In this document: one piece after another, positions 1-8,794 of the stretch
Layout: the number at the start of each line of letters is the position of its first letter
Numbering within the stretch: position 1 is the first letter of the stretch
Assembly: GCF_036350515.1 (NCBI RefSeq)
Contig: NZ_JAZDUE010000014.1
Location: forward strand, 62,001-126,000
Direction: 5' to 3'
DNA from: Gordonia prachuapensis
Lineage (GTDB): Bacteria > Actinomycetota > Actinomycetes > Mycobacteriales > Mycobacteriaceae
DNA length: 64,000 nucleotides
Made by a program: the position numbers and the translations under genes
The notes under the pieces: model-generated
Databases searched by the model: none
What the model saw: the letters and a program-made list of their open reading frames with translations, nothing else
Told to the model about the DNA's origin: nothing

Positions 1-422
1 CCGGCGAGGTCCTGGTCGTGCGGTACGAGGGCCCGTCCGGCGGACCGGGAATGCAGGAGATGCTCCATCCGACCGCCTTCATGAAGGGCACCGGGATGGG
101 CCGCAAGTGTGCGCTCATCACCGACGGCCGCTTCTCGGGCGGCTCGTCGGGTCTTTCGGTGGGGCACATGTCGCCCGAGGCCGCCTCCGGCGGCGCGATC
201 GGCCTGATCGAGGACGGCGACCCGGTGCTGATCGACGTCGCGACGCGTCGGCTCGAGGTGCTGATCGACGACGACGTCCTCGCCGAGCGTCGAGCCAAGA
301 TGGAGGCCTCGGAGCGCCCGTGGCAGCCGAAGGAGCGTCAGCGTCCGGTCACCACGGCGCTGCGGGCGTACGCGAAGCTGGCCACCTCGGCCGACCGCGG
401 CGCCGTCCGATCCGTCGACTGA
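1..422 (+). CDS. ilvD: Dihydroxy-acid dehydratase, C-terminal part (5' truncated by window)
   Basis: The reading frame is open from the first bases of the window and ends with TGA at 420-422, so only about the last 140 residues are present. The segment carries the family motif TDGRFSGGSSG, which includes the conserved active-site serine region, preceded by GPGMQEM and followed by GHMSPEAASGG, typical of the C-terminal domain of IlvD/Edd dehydratases. IlvD converts 2,3-dihydroxy-3-methyl acids to 2-oxo acids in cytoplasmic valine/isoleucine synthesis and binds an Fe-S cluster through cysteines that lie outside this window. Edd (phosphogluconate dehydratase) is the alternative; the tail looks more like IlvD. 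Confidence 0.93.
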   Translation, partial: GEVLVVRYEGPSGGPGMQEMLHPTAFMKGTGMGRKCALITDGRFSGGSSGLSVGHMSPEAASGGAIGLIEDGDPVLIDVATRRLEVLIDDDVLAERRAKMEASERPWQPKERQRPVTTALRAYAKLATSADRGAVRSVD

Positions 423-444
423 GGGACGCTCTCCCAAACCGCCG

Positions 445-1665
445 TCAGCCGGTCGGGTTGCCCGGCGACTCGAACGGGTTGGTCCCGTTGAAGATCAGCC
501 ACACCGCGACAGCGGCACCGATCCCCACCAGCAGCATCGCTGCGGAGCCCCAGGCCGGGCGCCGGGACCAGCCGCGGGGGGCGTCGATGGAGATCCGGCC
601 GGGGCCGGTCAGGATGATGGCCGCCGCGCAGACCGCCAGCAGCAACTCGTATTCGATGCCCGGGCCACCGCCGCCGGTGGCGAAGAACCACACGCCGCCG
701 GCGAGTGTGGCCTTGTAGGCCGCCGCGACCAGCATCACCCCGAGCACCGCGGACGCGGCCAGTGGCGTGAAGAGCCCGATCACCAGCAGCAGTCCGCCCA
801 GCGTCTCCGACAGTGCGCCGACGATCGCCAGCGGCCGCGCGGCATCCGCCTGGAACCCGATCGCCGGGTTCGCATCGTTGACGAGCATGTCCTCGAAGCC
901 GGAGAGACGCGGCCCGTTCCACCAGCCGAACAACTTCTGCGCACCGTGCGCCATCGCGATCACCCCGACCGCACAGCGCAGCAGGAGCAGGCCCAGATCG
1001 ATGGTCCCGCGCCGGGCGCGGCGCTCGGCGTCCGCGAGGTCCTCCTCGACCGACCGCAGTCGCTCGTCGCCGACCGGTGCGTCGCGCTGTTCGTAGCCGG
1101 CGGGGTCGTCGGACGGCACGGCCGCATATGCCTCGGCGGCCGGATACGGTTCGGACGCGTCCCGATAGCCCTCGGTCGGCGGCAGATACGCCTCGGTCGG
1201 GGTCGGCGTCGGCGGCAACGGGTCATGTTCGTCAGCGGCGGCGAACCGGGTCGTTCGGGCATCCGCGGCGGGTACCGCGAATCGGGCGGTCGGATCGTCG
1301 GCGGCCGGTTCACGTCCCTCGACCGCACCGGGCGGACGCCGGTCGATCATCGCCTCGGTCGGCGGGGTCGGGTCGGCCTCGGGCGGAGCAGTCGGCGGCT
1401 TCGGCGGCGGAGTCGGGGTTGCCGGCCCGTTCGAGTCCGCCGTCATCGACCGGGTCGCCACCTCGTCGGGTCCTATGTCGTCGAGGTCGTCGACCCGGGA
1501 GGCGCCCCCGGGCCCCGGGTTCGCGTGCCGGGCGTAGAAGGTGTCGCGCTCCTCGGTGGGTATCCGCCGCCGTCGTTGCGCCCCGGCCTCACCGAGGTCG
1601 ATCTCACCCGTGGGTTCGTCGTACGGACTGGAGCCGCCGCCCGCGGCCGGGTCACGTTCGCTCAC
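445..1665 (-). CDS. DoxX-family membrane protein with long disordered N-terminus
   Basis: About 406 residues from GTG at 1665. Residues 1-218 are rich in Pro, Glu, Asp, Thr and Ala, with no membrane segment, and look disordered. Residues about 219-370 form a DoxX domain with four hydrophobic helices (the first near LGLLLLRCAVGVIAMAHG), and a fifth hydrophobic helix lies near the end. By position next to the LppZ-like gene it matches M. tuberculosis Rv3005c, whose product works with SodA and SseA in a membrane-associated oxidoreductase complex against oxidative stress. That role is inferred from synteny. The frame stays open upstream to 1755, where it would overlap the divergent gene at 1748, so I chose the internal GTG; ATG at 1446 is another option. 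Confidence 0.82.
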   Translation of the reverse strand: MSERDPAAGGGSSPYDEPTGEIDLGEAGAQRRRRIPTEERDTFYARHANPGPGGASRVDDLDDIGPDEVATRSMTADSNGPATPTPPPKPPTAPPEADPTPPTEAMIDRRPPGAVEGREPAADDPTARFAVPAADARTTRFAAADEHDPLPPTPTPTEAYLPPTEGYRDASEPYPAAEAYAAVPSDDPAGYEQRDAPVGDERLRSVEEDLADAERRARRGTIDLGLLLLRCAVGVIAMAHGAQKLFGWWNGPRLSGFEDMLVNDANPAIGFQADAARPLAIVGALSETLGGLLLVIGLFTPLAASAVLGVMLVAAAYKATLAGGVWFFATGGGGPGIEYELLLAVCAAAIILTGPGRISIDAPRGWSRRPAWGSAAMLLVGIGAAVAVWLIFNGTNPFESPGNPTG

Positions 1666-1747
1666 GCCTCCGACTGTAGGCGCAGTGCCCGCGAGGCGGG
1701 CCGAGCAGCGCGCGGTGAGTCGGAAACGATCGCCTACCCTGGGTGGC

Positions 1748-2926
1748 ATGCGCATGGGGTGGCCGAGGTCAGGGGGCGACCGTCAACGGTCGGCATCGAC
1801 GCGCCGCACCCGCACGACTCGTGTGCTGGTCGGGGCGGCAGTGGGTCTGCTGGTGATCGCCGCCACCGGCTGCGCGGATTTCACCGAGCAGGACCGGGCG
1901 CAGGACGCGGGCGCGTGGAGCGCCAACAACGAGTCGCCGGCCCGTCAGGAACAGCCGCGCCCGTCGCCCACCGAACCGCCTGCACCACCTCCGCCGGGTC
2001 CGTGCGTCGACCCGGACCCGGCCGTGATCGCCACCTGCCTGCAGTCGACGGGGGCCGTGATGCCCGGTGACGACCGCGGCGAGGTCACGGTGGTCGCCGA
2101 ACGCACCACCGGCAAGATCATCACCACCAAACGGTATGGGCCGCACCGGGTTCTGGCGACAGCACCGGTGGATGCATCCGGCGACGGCGGGTTGATCGAT
2201 TTCGCCTTCTCCCCCACGTACGACCAGGATCGCCTCATCTACGCCCTGATCACCACTCCGGCGGACAACCGCATCGTGCGTCTGGCGCCCAACGACGTCC
2301 CCAAGCCGATTCTGGTCGGCATCCCGAAGGGCGCCACCGGCAACATGGGTTCGATGTACTTCCGGACTCCGGGCGAACTGATCGTGGCGACGGGCAACGC
2401 CGGCAGCCCCGCCGCGGCCACCGATCCGTCGTCGCTCGCGGGCAAGGTCCTCGCGGTGACGTCGTTCCGCTCGGGCGTCAACCCGCCGCCGCGGGTACTG
2501 GCATCCGGTCTCGGCTCCGCGGTGTCGCTCTGTCCGAGCGCCACCACGGGGACCGTGTACCTCGCCGACCAGACCGCCACGGAGGATCGGGTCCAGGTCC
2601 TGGAGCAGTCGGGTCCCAAGGTCCTCTGGACCTGGCCCGATCGCCCGCAGATCGCCGGGTGCGCGGTCACCTCCGGGGCCATCTTCGTGTCCACGACCCG
2701 CACCCAGCGCATCGAGGCGCTCAGCGAACCGACCCGAGAACAGCCCGCCATCACCCCGCCGACGGTCGTGCTGGAGAAACGCTACGGCGCGCTGGGCCGC
2801 ATGGTCGCACTGGAGAACGGCGTCCTCCAGTTCGCCACGGTCAACCGCACGGCGGGCCGGCCGGTCAGCACCGACGACCGGGTGGTCCGGTGGCTGCCAC
2901 CCTCATCGTCGGAGGACCGCACCTAG
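1748..2926 (+). CDS. LppZ-like lipoprotein, PQQ-dependent sugar dehydrogenase fold
   Basis: About 392 residues. The N-terminus has a basic segment, a hydrophobic stretch and a lipobox ending in AATGC, so the mature protein should be lipid-anchored outside the membrane. The rest resembles the soluble PQQ glucose/sorbosone dehydrogenase beta-propeller: GGLIDFAFSPTYDQDRLIY, then a GNMGSMYF motif and the GELIVATGNAG blade. It matches M. tuberculosis Rv3006 (LppZ) by position, divergent from doxX. Whether it binds PQQ or oxidises a sugar is not shown. ATG 1748 is preceded by GGGTGG; a second in-frame ATG lies at 1754. Confidence 0.82.
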   Translation: MRMGWPRSGGDRQRSASTRRTRTTRVLVGAAVGLLVIAATGCADFTEQDRAQDAGAWSANNESPARQEQPRPSPTEPPAPPPPGPCVDPDPAVIATCLQSTGAVMPGDDRGEVTVVAERTTGKIITTKRYGPHRVLATAPVDASGDGGLIDFAFSPTYDQDRLIYALITTPADNRIVRLAPNDVPKPILVGIPKGATGNMGSMYFRTPGELIVATGNAGSPAAATDPSSLAGKVLAVTSFRSGVNPPPRVLASGLGSAVSLCPSATTGTVYLADQTATEDRVQVLEQSGPKVLWTWPDRPQIAGCAVTSGAIFVSTTRTQRIEALSEPTREQPAITPPTVVLEKRYGALGRMVALENGVLQFATVNRTAGRPVSTDDRVVRWLPPSSSEDRT

Positions 2927-2948
2927 GGTTCCTCAGGAACAGAATTGC

Positions 2949-4460
2949 TCAGGAACAGGCGGCGAGAACCAGTTCCTTGACCCGGGCGGGGTCGGCCTGT
3001 CCGCGCGTCGCCTTCATCACGTCGCCGACGATCTTGCCGGCCGCAGCGACCTTGCCACCGCGGATCTTGTCGGCGATGTCGGGGTTGTTGGCGAGCGCTT
3101 CGTCGACGGCCTTCTGCAGTGCCGAGTCGTCGCGGACCACCTCGAGACCGCGGTCGGCGACGACCTGTTCGGGTTCGCCCTCCCCGTCGAGCACACCGAC
3201 GGCCACCTGCTGGGCCAGTTTGGTGGTCAGCTTGCCCTCGTCGACGAGACCGATGATCGTCGCCACCTGCGCGGGAGTGATCGGCAGGTCGGCGAGTTCG
3301 GTCTCGCGACTGTTGGCCTGCTGGGCGAGGAACGACACCCACCAACCACGTGCCGCCTCCACCCCGGCACCGGCGTCGACGGTGGCGATGACGAGGTCGA
3401 GGGCGCCGACGTTGACCAGGTCGCGCATCACCTCGTCGGAGACGCCCCAGTCGCCTTGGATACGCGCGCGCCGCACCCAGGGCATCTCCGGCAACGTCGT
3501 GCCCAACTCGTCGATCCAGGACTTGTCCGGCTGCACCGGCGGCAGGTCGGGCTCCGGGAAGTAGCGATAGTCCTCGGCGGTCTCCTTGCGCCGACCCGGC
3601 GATGTGGTGCCGTCGGCCTCGTGGAAGTGCCGTGTCTCCTGGATGACCTCACCGCCGGCGGTGAGCACCGCGGCCTGTCGGCGCATCTCATAGCGCACCG
3701 CGACCTCGACGCTCTTGAGGGAGTTGACGTTCTTCGTCTCCGTGCGTGTGCCGAATTCCGATGCGCCCGTGGGCATCAACGAGACATTGGCGTCACACCG
3801 CAGGGAACCCTGATCCATCCGGACATCGGACACGTCGAGCGCCTTCAACAGATCCCGCAGGGCGGTGACGTAGGCCCGCGCCACCTCCGGCGCGCGCTCG
3901 CCGGCCCCGACGATCGGCTTGGTCACGATCTCCACCAGCGGTACACCGGCGCGGTTGTAGTCGAGCAGCGAGTGGCTGGCACCGTGGATTCGTCCGGACC
4001 CGCCGATGTGCAGCGACTTGCCCGTGTCCTCCTCCATGTGGGCGCGCTCGATCTCCACCCGCCACGGCGTGCCGTCGGGCAGCAGCAGCTCGAGGAACCC
4101 GTCGTAGGCGATCGGTTCGTCGTACTGGGAGATCTGATAGTTCTTCGGCTGATCGGGATAGAAGTAGTTCTTGCGCGCGAACACGCTCGACGGCCGGATC
4201 GAGCAGTTGAGCGCCAGGCCGATCCGAATCGCGGACTCGATCGCCTTCACGTTGGCGACCGGCAGCGAACCCGGCAATCCGATGCACACCGGACAGACCT
4301 GCGTGTTCGGCTCGGCGCCGAATGCGGTCGGGCAGCCGCAGAACATCTTGGTCGCGGTGCCGAGTTCGACGTGCACCTCGAGACCGAGGACCGGATCGAA
4401 TTCTGCGATGACCTGGTCGTAATCGAGCAGTTCGGTGGCAGCGGCAGTCATGGTTGCCAT
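2949..4460 (-). CDS. gatB: Aspartyl/glutamyl-tRNA(Asn/Gln) amidotransferase subunit B
   Basis: About 503 residues. GatB binds misacylated Glu-tRNA(Gln) or Asp-tRNA(Asn), phosphorylates the acyl group with ATP and passes it to ammonia released by GatA. Visible signatures are PVLGLEVHVELGTATKMFC near residue 20, the CGCP...CPVC cysteines of the zinc site, the NYQISQYDEP segment and RPSSVFARKNYFYPD. The C-terminal half is the helical YqeY/GatB tail. ATG at 4460 or 4451 could start translation; neither has a clear Shine-Dalgarno site. gatA and gatC lie 6-7 kb away, separated by pfkA, the two-component system and the hydrolase pair; M. tuberculosis also keeps pfkA between gatB and gatA. Confidence 0.96.
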   Translation of the reverse strand: MATMTAAATELLDYDQVIAEFDPVLGLEVHVELGTATKMFCGCPTAFGAEPNTQVCPVCIGLPGSLPVANVKAIESAIRIGLALNCSIRPSSVFARKNYFYPDQPKNYQISQYDEPIAYDGFLELLLPDGTPWRVEIERAHMEEDTGKSLHIGGSGRIHGASHSLLDYNRAGVPLVEIVTKPIVGAGERAPEVARAYVTALRDLLKALDVSDVRMDQGSLRCDANVSLMPTGASEFGTRTETKNVNSLKSVEVAVRYEMRRQAAVLTAGGEVIQETRHFHEADGTTSPGRRKETAEDYRYFPEPDLPPVQPDKSWIDELGTTLPEMPWVRRARIQGDWGVSDEVMRDLVNVGALDLVIATVDAGAGVEAARGWWVSFLAQQANSRETELADLPITPAQVATIIGLVDEGKLTTKLAQQVAVGVLDGEGEPEQVVADRGLEVVRDDSALQKAVDEALANNPDIADKIRGGKVAAAGKIVGDVMKATRGQADPARVKELVLAACS

Positions 4461-4597
4461 CTTATGGGGCCGCCGGAAGCGTGGCGGCGCGGGTCGCCGA
4501 CTCCTCCCGCCGGAAACCGGGGAGGAGATCAGGGTCATCCCCGATGCCCTCGCACGTGGCGATGCGTAGCGTCGGATACAGAAGAAAGGAACCGACC

Positions 4598-4852
4598 ATG
4601 ACCAGCACTGCTCCCGCACCCACACGATTGATGCGCTCCCGCGACGACGCCTGGCTGGGCGGTGTCTGCGGCGGCATCGCCAAGCGGTTCGGGTGGGACG
4701 CGACCGTGATCCGGGTCCTGTTCGTGGCGTCGATCCTGTTGCCGGGACCCCAGTTGCTGCTCTATCTGGTGTTGTGGCTGATCATTCCGCGCGAGCCGAA
4801 GCCGACCCTGTCGACGACCTACCCGACCGCGTACCCGCCGAACGCCGTCTGA
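4598..4852 (+). CDS. Small PspC-domain membrane protein
   Basis: 84 residues from ATG 4598, with a GAAAGGA ribosome site 7 bases upstream. After about 12 residues comes a PspC domain: RSRDDAWLGGVCGGIAKRFGWD, then a hydrophobic segment (IRVLFVASILLPGPQLLLYLVLWLIIP), and a short polar tail. PspC proteins sit in the inner membrane and take part in envelope-stress responses in proteobacteria. No pspA or pspB is nearby, so a function in a Psp system cannot be inferred. The gene is divergent from gatB and convergent with pfkA, with 9 bases between stops. Confidence 0.85.
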   Translation: MTSTAPAPTRLMRSRDDAWLGGVCGGIAKRFGWDATVIRVLFVASILLPGPQLLLYLVLWLIIPREPKPTLSTTYPTAYPPNAV

Positions 4853-4861
4853 TCCGCGCCG

Positions 4862-5896
4862 TCATCCGAAGATGACACGGATCTCCTGGTACTGGTCCGC
4901 GGGCACCTGCTTCGGATTGGCGAGAGCTTCGTCGAAGGTGATCCGAACGATGTCGGTACCGCGCAGCGCGACCATCTTGCCCCACGCCCGGTCCGCGACC
5001 AGGTCGGCGACCGCCATCCCGAACCGGGTGGCCAGCACGCGGTCGTAGGCGCTCGGGACGCCGCCGCGCTGGATGTGGCCGAGCACGGTGGAGCGGGTCT
5101 CGATACCGGTGCGCTCCTCGATGAGCGGGGCGAGCACTTCGCCGATGCCGCCGAGTCGCGGACGGTTGAAACCGTCGAGGCCCTTGACCGAGTACTCCTC
5201 CTTCATGTCCGGGAGTTTGAAACCCTCGGCCACGACCACCATCGGGGAACGACCACGGGAGCGCACCCCGGTCACCCACGCACAGATCTGGTCGAGGCTC
5301 TCGGGCTGCTCGGGGATGAGGATCGCGTGGGCACCGCCGGCGATCCCGGAATGCAGTGCGATCCAGCCGGCGTGGCGGCCCATCACCTCGAGCACCATGC
5401 ACCGCTTGTGCGAGTTGCCGGTGGTGCGCAACCGGTCGATGGCCTCGGTGGCGATCTCCACCGCCGTGTTGAAACCGAAGGTGTAGTCGGTGGCATCGAT
5501 GTCGTTGTCGATCGTCTTTGGCACGCCGACGATGTTGATCCCGTCCTCGAACAGGCGCTTGGACGCCGACGCCGTCCCCTCGCCGCCGAGCGCGATGACC
5601 CCGTCGATGCCGAGATTCTTCAGGACCTTCTTGATGTTGTCCGGACCACCGTCCGGCTCCTGGTAGGGCCCGAATCGACTGGTACCCAGGATGGTTCCGC
5701 CCTCGTGCGACAGGCCGCGCACGGATGCGCGGTTGAGTTCGACGATGTCGCCGTACACCAGGCCGTGCCAGCCGTCCTTGAAGCCGACGAACTCATGTCC
5801 ATAGACGGTTCCGCCCTTGAGTACCGCTCCGCGGATCACCGCGTTCAGTCCAGGGCAATCACCGCCGCTGGTGAGAATGCCGAACCTCTTGGCCAT
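4862..5896 (-). CDS. pfkA: 6-phosphofructokinase, actinobacterial ATP-type
   Basis: 344 residues. Catalyses phosphorylation of fructose 6-phosphate in glycolysis. Motifs are GILTSGGDCPGLNAVIRG (9-23, phosphoryl donor loop), GGEGT (104-108), PKTIDND (126-132, with D130 the catalytic base) and MGRHAGW (172-178). In this family Gly at the GGDG/GGEG position points to ATP as donor, while Asp there marks pyrophosphate enzymes. Here the combination is Gly plus Lys in PKTIDND, known from actinobacterial group III enzymes that use ATP. It lies between gatB and gatA as in M. tuberculosis Rv3010c. Alternative: a PPi-dependent enzyme, less likely from G107. Confidence 0.94.
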   Translation of the reverse strand: MAKRFGILTSGGDCPGLNAVIRGAVLKGGTVYGHEFVGFKDGWHGLVYGDIVELNRASVRGLSHEGGTILGTSRFGPYQEPDGGPDNIKKVLKNLGIDGVIALGGEGTASASKRLFEDGINIVGVPKTIDNDIDATDYTFGFNTAVEIATEAIDRLRTTGNSHKRCMVLEVMGRHAGWIALHSGIAGGAHAILIPEQPESLDQICAWVTGVRSRGRSPMVVVAEGFKLPDMKEEYSVKGLDGFNRPRLGGIGEVLAPLIEERTGIETRSTVLGHIQRGGVPSAYDRVLATRFGMAVADLVADRAWGKMVALRGTDIVRITFDEALANPKQVPADQYQEIRVIFG

Positions 5897-5980
5897 CGCC
5901 GTGGAACCTCCCTGTCGACCACCTGTGCAACGTTCCCAATCAATCTAGTTGGCGGGGCGTCGCTGCGCCGGGTGTCGCCA

Positions 5981-6004
5981 TCACCTGGCTCGTTTGCCAG
6001 GTGA
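5981..6004 (-). terminator. Hairpin 3' of the response-regulator gene
   Basis: A perfect 9-bp stem (TCACCTGGC / GCCAGGTGA) with a 6-base loop TCGTTT lies 24 bases past the stop of the response regulator and 84 bases upstream of pfkA. There is no long T-tract, as is common in high-GC actinobacteria. It probably terminates the two-component operon; an operator role for pfkA cannot be excluded. Confidence 0.5.
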
Positions 6005-6027
6005 ACGTTCGGTGTCGGCGAGTGGGG

Positions 6028-6684
6028 TCACTTGAGTCCGTTCTCGTAGGCGAAGACGACAGCCTGGGCCCGATCCCGCAGGCCCAGTTTCCCGAGCACG
6101 CTGCTGACGTGGGTCTTGACGGTCTGCTCGGACACGAACAACTGCTCGGCGATCTCGCCATTGGACCTGCCGTCGGACACCAGGTCGAGTACCTCACGTT
6201 CACGTGGGGTGAGGTGTTCGGCGGCCCGACTGCGCGGTGTGCGGGATCGGCGCGAGGTGACCTCCGCGATCAACCGCCGGGTCACCGACGGCGCGAGCAA
6301 CGCTTCGCCGGCGGCGACGACGCGCACGGCACGGACGAGTTCGTCCGCGGGGGCATCCTTCAACATGAACCCGGACGCGCCGATGCGCAATGCCTCGTAG
6401 ACGTAATCGTCGATGTCGAAAGTGGTCAACATCAGCACGCGCGTCGGGTCGGATCGGCCGGAGGCCGAGCGCAGGATCTCCTCGGCCGCCCGCAGTCCGT
6501 CCTTGCGCGGCATGCGCACATCCATCAGCACCACATCGGGCCGGACCCGGGCGCAGAGGTCGACGGCGTCGACCCCGTCGGCCGCATCGCCGAGCACCGA
6601 GATGTCGGGTTGGGCCCCGAGCAATGCCGAGAATCCCTGCCGGACCATTGCCTGATCGTCGACGACCACCACCGTCACAGCCAC
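6028..6684 (-). CDS. NarL/FixJ-family response regulator
   Basis: 218 residues. The receiver domain (1-120) has the acidic pair D9/D10, phosphoacceptor D55 in VVLMDVRMP, T86/T87 and K109. The C-terminal LuxR-type helix-turn-helix (about 150-215) carries LTPREREVLDLVSDGRSNGEIAEQLFVS and the recognition helix VKTHVSSVL. It is a DNA-binding transcription factor switched by phosphorylation. The kinase gene lies 9 bases upstream in the same direction, so the two form an operon. The target genes are unknown. Confidence 0.93.
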   Translation of the reverse strand: MAVTVVVVDDQAMVRQGFSALLGAQPDISVLGDAADGVDAVDLCARVRPDVVLMDVRMPRKDGLRAAEEILRSASGRSDPTRVLMLTTFDIDDYVYEALRIGASGFMLKDAPADELVRAVRVVAAGEALLAPSVTRRLIAEVTSRRSRTPRSRAAEHLTPREREVLDLVSDGRSNGEIAEQLFVSEQTVKTHVSSVLGKLGLRDRAQAVVFAYENGLK

Positions 6685-6693
6685 ACCGACAGC

Positions 6694-8034
6694 CTATTCG
6701 CCGACGATCGGCACCGACCCGACGGCGCCCAGCGCGCCGACGTGGTGAGGTGGGATGACGGCACGGACCACGAAGCCGCCGTCGGCGGTCGGCTCGGTGG
6801 TCAGCACCCCGCCGACCGCGGCCGCGCGCTCGACCATCCCCGGAATACCCGTGCCGGGTCCGGGAAGCCGGACCGGCTCGCCCGTGGGCGCAGAATTGCG
6901 CGCGCACACCTCGACCGCGCCATCGGCAGTCGGACTGATCGTGATGTCGACCCGGGCGCCCGGCGCGTGGCGCGTGGCGTTCGCGAGGCTCTCCTGCACG
7001 ATGCGGTAGATCACCAGACCCGCTGCCGCGCCGACCTTCTCGTGATCGACCAGATCGGAGAGGTCGACGGCGGCGCCGGTCATCCGGGTCTGTGTCACCA
7101 GCGCCGGAACATCGTCGAGACCGGGGTTCGGTGCGGCGGACGCCTCACCGTCGGTGCGTAGTACACCGAGCAACTGGCGCACCTCGTCGAGTGATGCGCG
7201 AGCCGAGACCGCAATCGCGTCGAACTCGGCAGCCGCCTCGTCGCTGACGTCGCCGAGTCGGTAGCGAGCAGTCTGCGCCATCACCACAACCACCGACATC
7301 CGGTGCGCGACAACGTCATGCAGGTCACGGGCGATGCGCGCTCGCTCCTGCAGGATCGCTTTCTGCGATTCGACCAACTGGGTCTGCTCCGCGCTCTCGG
7401 CGAGTTGTCGTCGGGAGTTGAGCAAGATCCGCAACAACGCCACCACCACGGCCAGAACGGTGAGACCGAACGCCCACCCGGCGCGGGCCTCGGCCGGCGC
7501 GGCGAGTACGAACACGATGACGGTGCTGACCCACACGACCGGAACCCATCGCAACGAGCAGCGCAGGTAGGCGAAGAAGGTCAGGACGAGCAACGAGATG
7601 ATGTGGGTCACCTGGATCGACCACGGCCACCCGTTGACCGTCGGCACCAGCAGTCCGATCAGCTGCGCGGAGACCACCGAGATGGCCCAGCCGGTGACCG
7701 GTGCGGCCCAGGCCAGTGCGACCGGTAGCGACGCGAATGCCGCCGCGACCGGCAGGGCGTAGTCCGGCATCGAATGCGTCATCACCAGCGTCGGCCAGGA
7801 AACCGCGAACAGGATCAGCGCGACCAGCAGGAAGAACCAGTTGACCGGCGAACTCACATACCGCTGCACACCCGGGTCCTGCGCCGCCGGCATCTCCCGG
7901 ACGCCACGTATCGTCGCCGCACCTGCCGTCGCCGCCAGGGCCCGCATACGTCGGAACATCGTCATCACCTCGCCCACACCGTAGGTCGCCCGACCACCGC
8001 CCGTCCTCATACTTTCGGGGGATTCCGCTGTCAC
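6694..8034 (-). CDS. DesK/NarX-type sensor histidine kinase
   Basis: Up to 446 residues. About six hydrophobic helices (residues 65-205) form a membrane sensor with no obvious extracellular domain. They are followed by a HisKA_3 dimerisation domain with phosphoacceptor H239 in ERARIARDLHDVVAH, then a HATPase_c domain with the N box ESLANATRHA and the G box GTGIPGM. The downstream gene encodes its cognate LuxR-type regulator. The GTG at 8034 has no ribosome site; ATG 8010 is possible, and ATG 7959, preceded by GAGGTG at a 6-base distance, is the best-supported internal start. The signal sensed is unknown. Confidence 0.9.
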   Translation of the reverse strand: MTAESPESMRTGGGRATYGVGEVMTMFRRMRALAATAGAATIRGVREMPAAQDPGVQRYVSSPVNWFFLLVALILFAVSWPTLVMTHSMPDYALPVAAAFASLPVALAWAAPVTGWAISVVSAQLIGLLVPTVNGWPWSIQVTHIISLLVLTFFAYLRCSLRWVPVVWVSTVIVFVLAAPAEARAGWAFGLTVLAVVVALLRILLNSRRQLAESAEQTQLVESQKAILQERARIARDLHDVVAHRMSVVVVMAQTARYRLGDVSDEAAAEFDAIAVSARASLDEVRQLLGVLRTDGEASAAPNPGLDDVPALVTQTRMTGAAVDLSDLVDHEKVGAAAGLVIYRIVQESLANATRHAPGARVDITISPTADGAVEVCARNSAPTGEPVRLPGPGTGIPGMVERAAAVGGVLTTEPTADGGFVVRAVIPPHHVGALGAVGSVPIVGE

Positions 8035-8131
8035 CGCCAGGGTGAGATCGGCCGGTCCGACCGCACCCAGCGGACTCCCCCCGGTTCACTGCCCCGGCCG
8101 ATGTGGACGGGCGCTCCCGATTGACACCTTC

Positions 8132-8794
8132 ATGTCCATGACACAGCACCGCATCCCCCGGCGTCGAAACCGCCGTCTGCGTCTGACTCTCGTTCTCCTG
8201 CTTTCGGTCACAACACTTCTCGGGGCGACCGTCGCGACGTCGCAGGCGCAGCCCGCACTCGCCGGTCACGATGGGCTGATCGAGTTCGCCCCGGACTCAG
8301 CTGATCTCGCAACCCCGGCGGGACGCATCGTCTGGGATCTCACCACCGACCGACACGATCGGGCGGCGGAGCACTTGCCCGCCGGGTTCGCGGCGGAGTT
8401 CGGCTATCGACCCGAGGTGGATCGGGGCTACCCCATCAATCCCGGCGGCGGCTGCTCGTCACCCGTACCTCTGCCCGATCGATTCGAGATCCTCTGCCGC
8501 ACACACGACTTCGGCTACGATGTGCTGCGGTTCGCCGACCGGTCCGGGATGCGGCTGGGCGGCTGGGCGCGACTGAGGCTGGATCGGATGCTCGTCGAGC
8601 GCATGCACGCGTCGTGCACCTCCCCCATCTGCCACATCGCCGCAACCGCCGCAGATCTCGGCCTGCGGCTGAACACGTGGCGTCAGTTCGACGGTCCTCC
8701 GGGCTCGCCGGAGTCGGCCGCCGAGATCATGTCGTCCGGGCTGGGCCGTGGCTGGGCCGCGTTCGTGGATCGCGGAGCGGAGCAGCCACGATGA
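8132..8794 (+). CDS. Secreted prokaryotic phospholipase A2-like protein
   Basis: About 220 residues. An Arg-rich start is followed by a hydrophobic core (LTLVLLLSVTTLLGATVA) and a likely AxA cleavage region, so the protein is exported. The mature part contains CRTHDFGYDVLRF, the Cys-x3-His-Asp signature of bacterial and fungal phospholipase A2 (His/Asp catalytic dyad), and several cysteines able to pair (GGGCSSP, ILCRTHD, CTSPICH). Such enzymes hydrolyse the sn-2 acyl bond of phospholipids with calcium. Its stop overlaps the ATG of the next gene (ATGA), so the two are translationally coupled. ATG 8138 is an alternative start. Confidence 0.78.
   Translation: MSMTQHRIPRRRNRRLRLTLVLLLSVTTLLGATVATSQAQPALAGHDGLIEFAPDSADLATPAGRIVWDLTTDRHDRAAEHLPAGFAAEFGYRPEVDRGYPINPGGGCSSPVPLPDRFEILCRTHDFGYDVLRFADRSGMRLGGWARLRLDRMLVERMHASCTSPICHIAATAADLGLRLNTWRQFDGPPGSPESAAEIMSSGLGRGWAAFVDRGAEQPR

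Noticed and set aside
946..2070. 374-residue frame covering the doxX and lppZ starts
   Set aside because: Arg/Gly-rich shadow of two genes on both strands; no ribosome site or domain.
5740..5896. Pyrophosphate-dependent phosphofructokinase
   Set aside because: The lysine in PKTIDND is shared with PPi enzymes, but glycine at the GGEG position marks the ATP-using actinobacterial group.
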